DNA of 23,412 nt from NCBI GenBank assembly GCA_913059105.1, contig CAJXRL010000009.1, positions 1 to 23,412 of the forward strand. The letters are read 5' to 3'. The notes under the pieces are model-generated. The model saw only the letters and a list, made by a program, of their open reading frames with translations. It was not told where the DNA came from and did not search any database. The position numbers were made by a program, and so were the translations under genes. How positions within the stretch are numbered: position 1 is the stretch's first letter; each line of letters starts with the position of its first letter. This DNA is from an uncultured Flavobacteriales bacterium. Its GTDB lineage: Bacteria; Bacteroidota; Bacteroidia; Flavobacteriales_E; Vicingaceae. Below are positions 22,842-23,412 of this stretch, one piece after another.

Positions 22842-23002
22842 GTTGTAATTTACCTTGGTTTGTACAGTAAGTTGTCATTTATCTCAATGCATTTAGTAAA
22901 GGATATAAGTTGGACTCTCAGGCTGGCGCTAAATGATTGATAATAAGCATGTAGTTATTAGTAATTCTCAGAGTAAAAAAAGTCAAAAAAAGATTCAATT
23001 TA
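22842..23002 (+). other. Gene-free interval between rpsA terminator and rRNA promoters
   Basis: I see no coding sequence or RNA gene here. The only structure is a loose inverted repeat, CATTTAG (22890-22896) with CTAAATG (22929-22935), 32 nt apart. It is probably the upstream flank of the rRNA promoter; several A- and T-rich stretches could act as UP-like elements. Confidence 0.4.
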
Positions 23003-23060
23003 TTTGTCTTTGTAATAATAATCTTTGGTACCTTTGCCGTCCCGAAAATAGTAGGGGTAG
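23003..23060 (+). promoter_or_regulatory. rRNA operon promoter P1 with initial hairpin
   Basis: TACCTTTG at 23029-23036 fits the -7 consensus. TTTG at 23003-23006 (22 nt before) or 23009-23012 (16 nt before) may be the -33 box. The expected start is near 23042, immediately at a CCC (23041-23043) / GGGG (23054-23057) hairpin that would open the transcript. Confidence 0.6.
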
Positions 23061-23144
23061 TTTACTGAGAGGTTGTTTTAGAATTGGTGTTTAAGTTTTA
23101 TTAAAAAAAGATTTAAAAAGCATTTCTATGATGATTTTAATTAG

Positions 23145-23179
23145 TAAGTTTGCATCCCCAAATTAAACAGTGGGGATAG
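23145..23179 (+). promoter_or_regulatory. rRNA operon promoter P2 with initial hairpin
   Basis: TAAGTTTG at 23145-23152 fits the -7 consensus, 116 nt after the P1 box. It is followed by ATCCCC (23154-23159) and GGGGAT (23172-23177), a 6 bp hairpin at the predicted start. The order box, C tract, AT spacer, GGGGnTAG or GGGGATAG repeats that of P1. No clear -33 element was seen. Confidence 0.55.
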
Positions 23180-23248
23180 TGAAAAAGATTTAAGAGAAGG
23201 TTTAGTCGCCTTTTAATAGATATAAAGTTTTGACTTTAAGTAGTCGAA

Positions 23249-23260
23249 GTTCTTTGAAAA
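23249..23260 (+). promoter_or_regulatory. boxA-like antitermination site in the rRNA leader
   Basis: GTTCTTTGAAAA resembles the boxA sequence in rRNA leaders of Bacteroidota, bound by NusB/S10 to prevent early termination. It lies about 100 nt before the 16S start, as expected. Confidence 0.6.
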
Positions 23261-23293
23261 GATTGAAGTAAGAAAGAAAAGGAAAAACATTTC

Positions 23294-23329
23294 AGGTTTG
23301 TTTCGCAAGGAATGAATTTTGAAAAACCT
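23294..23329 (+). promoter_or_regulatory. 16S leader stem, possible processing element
   Basis: AGGTTT (23294-23299) can pair with AAACCT (23324-23329) about 24 nt before the 16S 5' end. It may belong to a boxB-like stem or to the long stem that flanks pre-16S rRNA. The matching downstream half is outside the window. Confidence 0.35.
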
Positions 23330-23352
23330 AGCACAATATTAAAATTATAATT

Positions 23353-23412
23353 ACAACGAAGAGTTTGATCCTGGCTCAGGATGAACGCTAGCGGCAGGCT
23401 TAACACATGCAA
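23353..23412 (+). rRNA. rrs: 16S ribosomal RNA, 5' end only
   Basis: The universal 27F primer site AGAGTTTGATCCTGGCTCAG lies at 23360-23379 and is followed by GATGAACGCTAGCGGCAGGC and TTAACACATGCAA, as in Bacteroidota. Counting back from the E. coli position of the primer places the mature 5' end near 23353. The gene is cut by the contig end after about 60 nt, the usual break point where multiple rRNA operons collapse in short-read assembly. Confidence 0.95.

Noticed and set aside
22890..22935. Inverted repeat CATTTAG/CTAAATG in the gap before the rRNA operon
   Set aside because: Arms are short, AT-rich and 32 nt apart; such pairs are expected by chance here.
22842..23352. Possible tRNA or small protein gene upstream of 16S
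   Set aside because: No cloverleaf or plausible start-to-stop frame was found; the segment is explained by promoters and rRNA leader.

Overview
The window is a contig from a Bacteroidota (most likely flavobacterial-type) genome. The evidence is AT-rich coding, nine sites matching the phylum's -7 promoter box TAnnTTTG, a PorQ-type type IX secretion gene, the long Bacteroidota forms of IspH and ribosomal protein S1, and a 16S rRNA 5' end that reads as Bacteroidota. Both contig ends are assembly-limited. The left end carries a Nextera transposase adapter (4-36). The right end stops 60 nt into a 16S rRNA gene, a typical repeat break.

Left block (37-9334), all on the minus strand: a truncated endonuclease/exonuclease/phosphatase-type membrane protein; ribBA (riboflavin); a secreted TPR protein; a small coiled-coil lipoprotein translationally coupled to a membrane-embedded patatin-like phospholipase; a decayed fragment of a second glutamate formiminotransferase; ftcD and hutI (the last steps of histidine degradation, feeding one carbon into folate); and yebC. 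Good intrinsic terminators follow yebC and the lipoprotein gene.

Middle block (9471-18575), plus strand: aroC (chorismate synthase, probably leaderless); an acidic amino acid/dicarboxylate:cation symporter; a large AsmA-family envelope protein with a long charged coiled-coil tail; a TPR/PD40/OmpA peptidoglycan-anchored protein resembling the type IX secretion component PorE; a DUF4920 lipoprotein; and, after a terminator built around a dispersed repeat, porQ.

Right block (18585-23412): cmk follows porQ closely and converges on ispH with overlapping 3' ends. ispH and rpsA are divergent. rpsA has a 5' leader of about 95 nt that can fold into a hairpin-pseudoknot next to the start codon, a candidate for S1 autoregulation. 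After the rpsA terminator, about 510 nt hold no gene but contain the rRNA operon's two promoter modules (each followed by a C/G-tract hairpin), a boxA antiterminator and the start of 16S.

Most genes are ordinary core genes. The least expected items are the formiminotransferase remnant, the structured rpsA leader, the repeat-bearing terminator, the probable leaderless aroC and the duplicated rRNA promoter module. I saw no CRISPR array, insertion sequence, prophage, tRNA gene or defence system, and no clearly undescribed multi-gene system.
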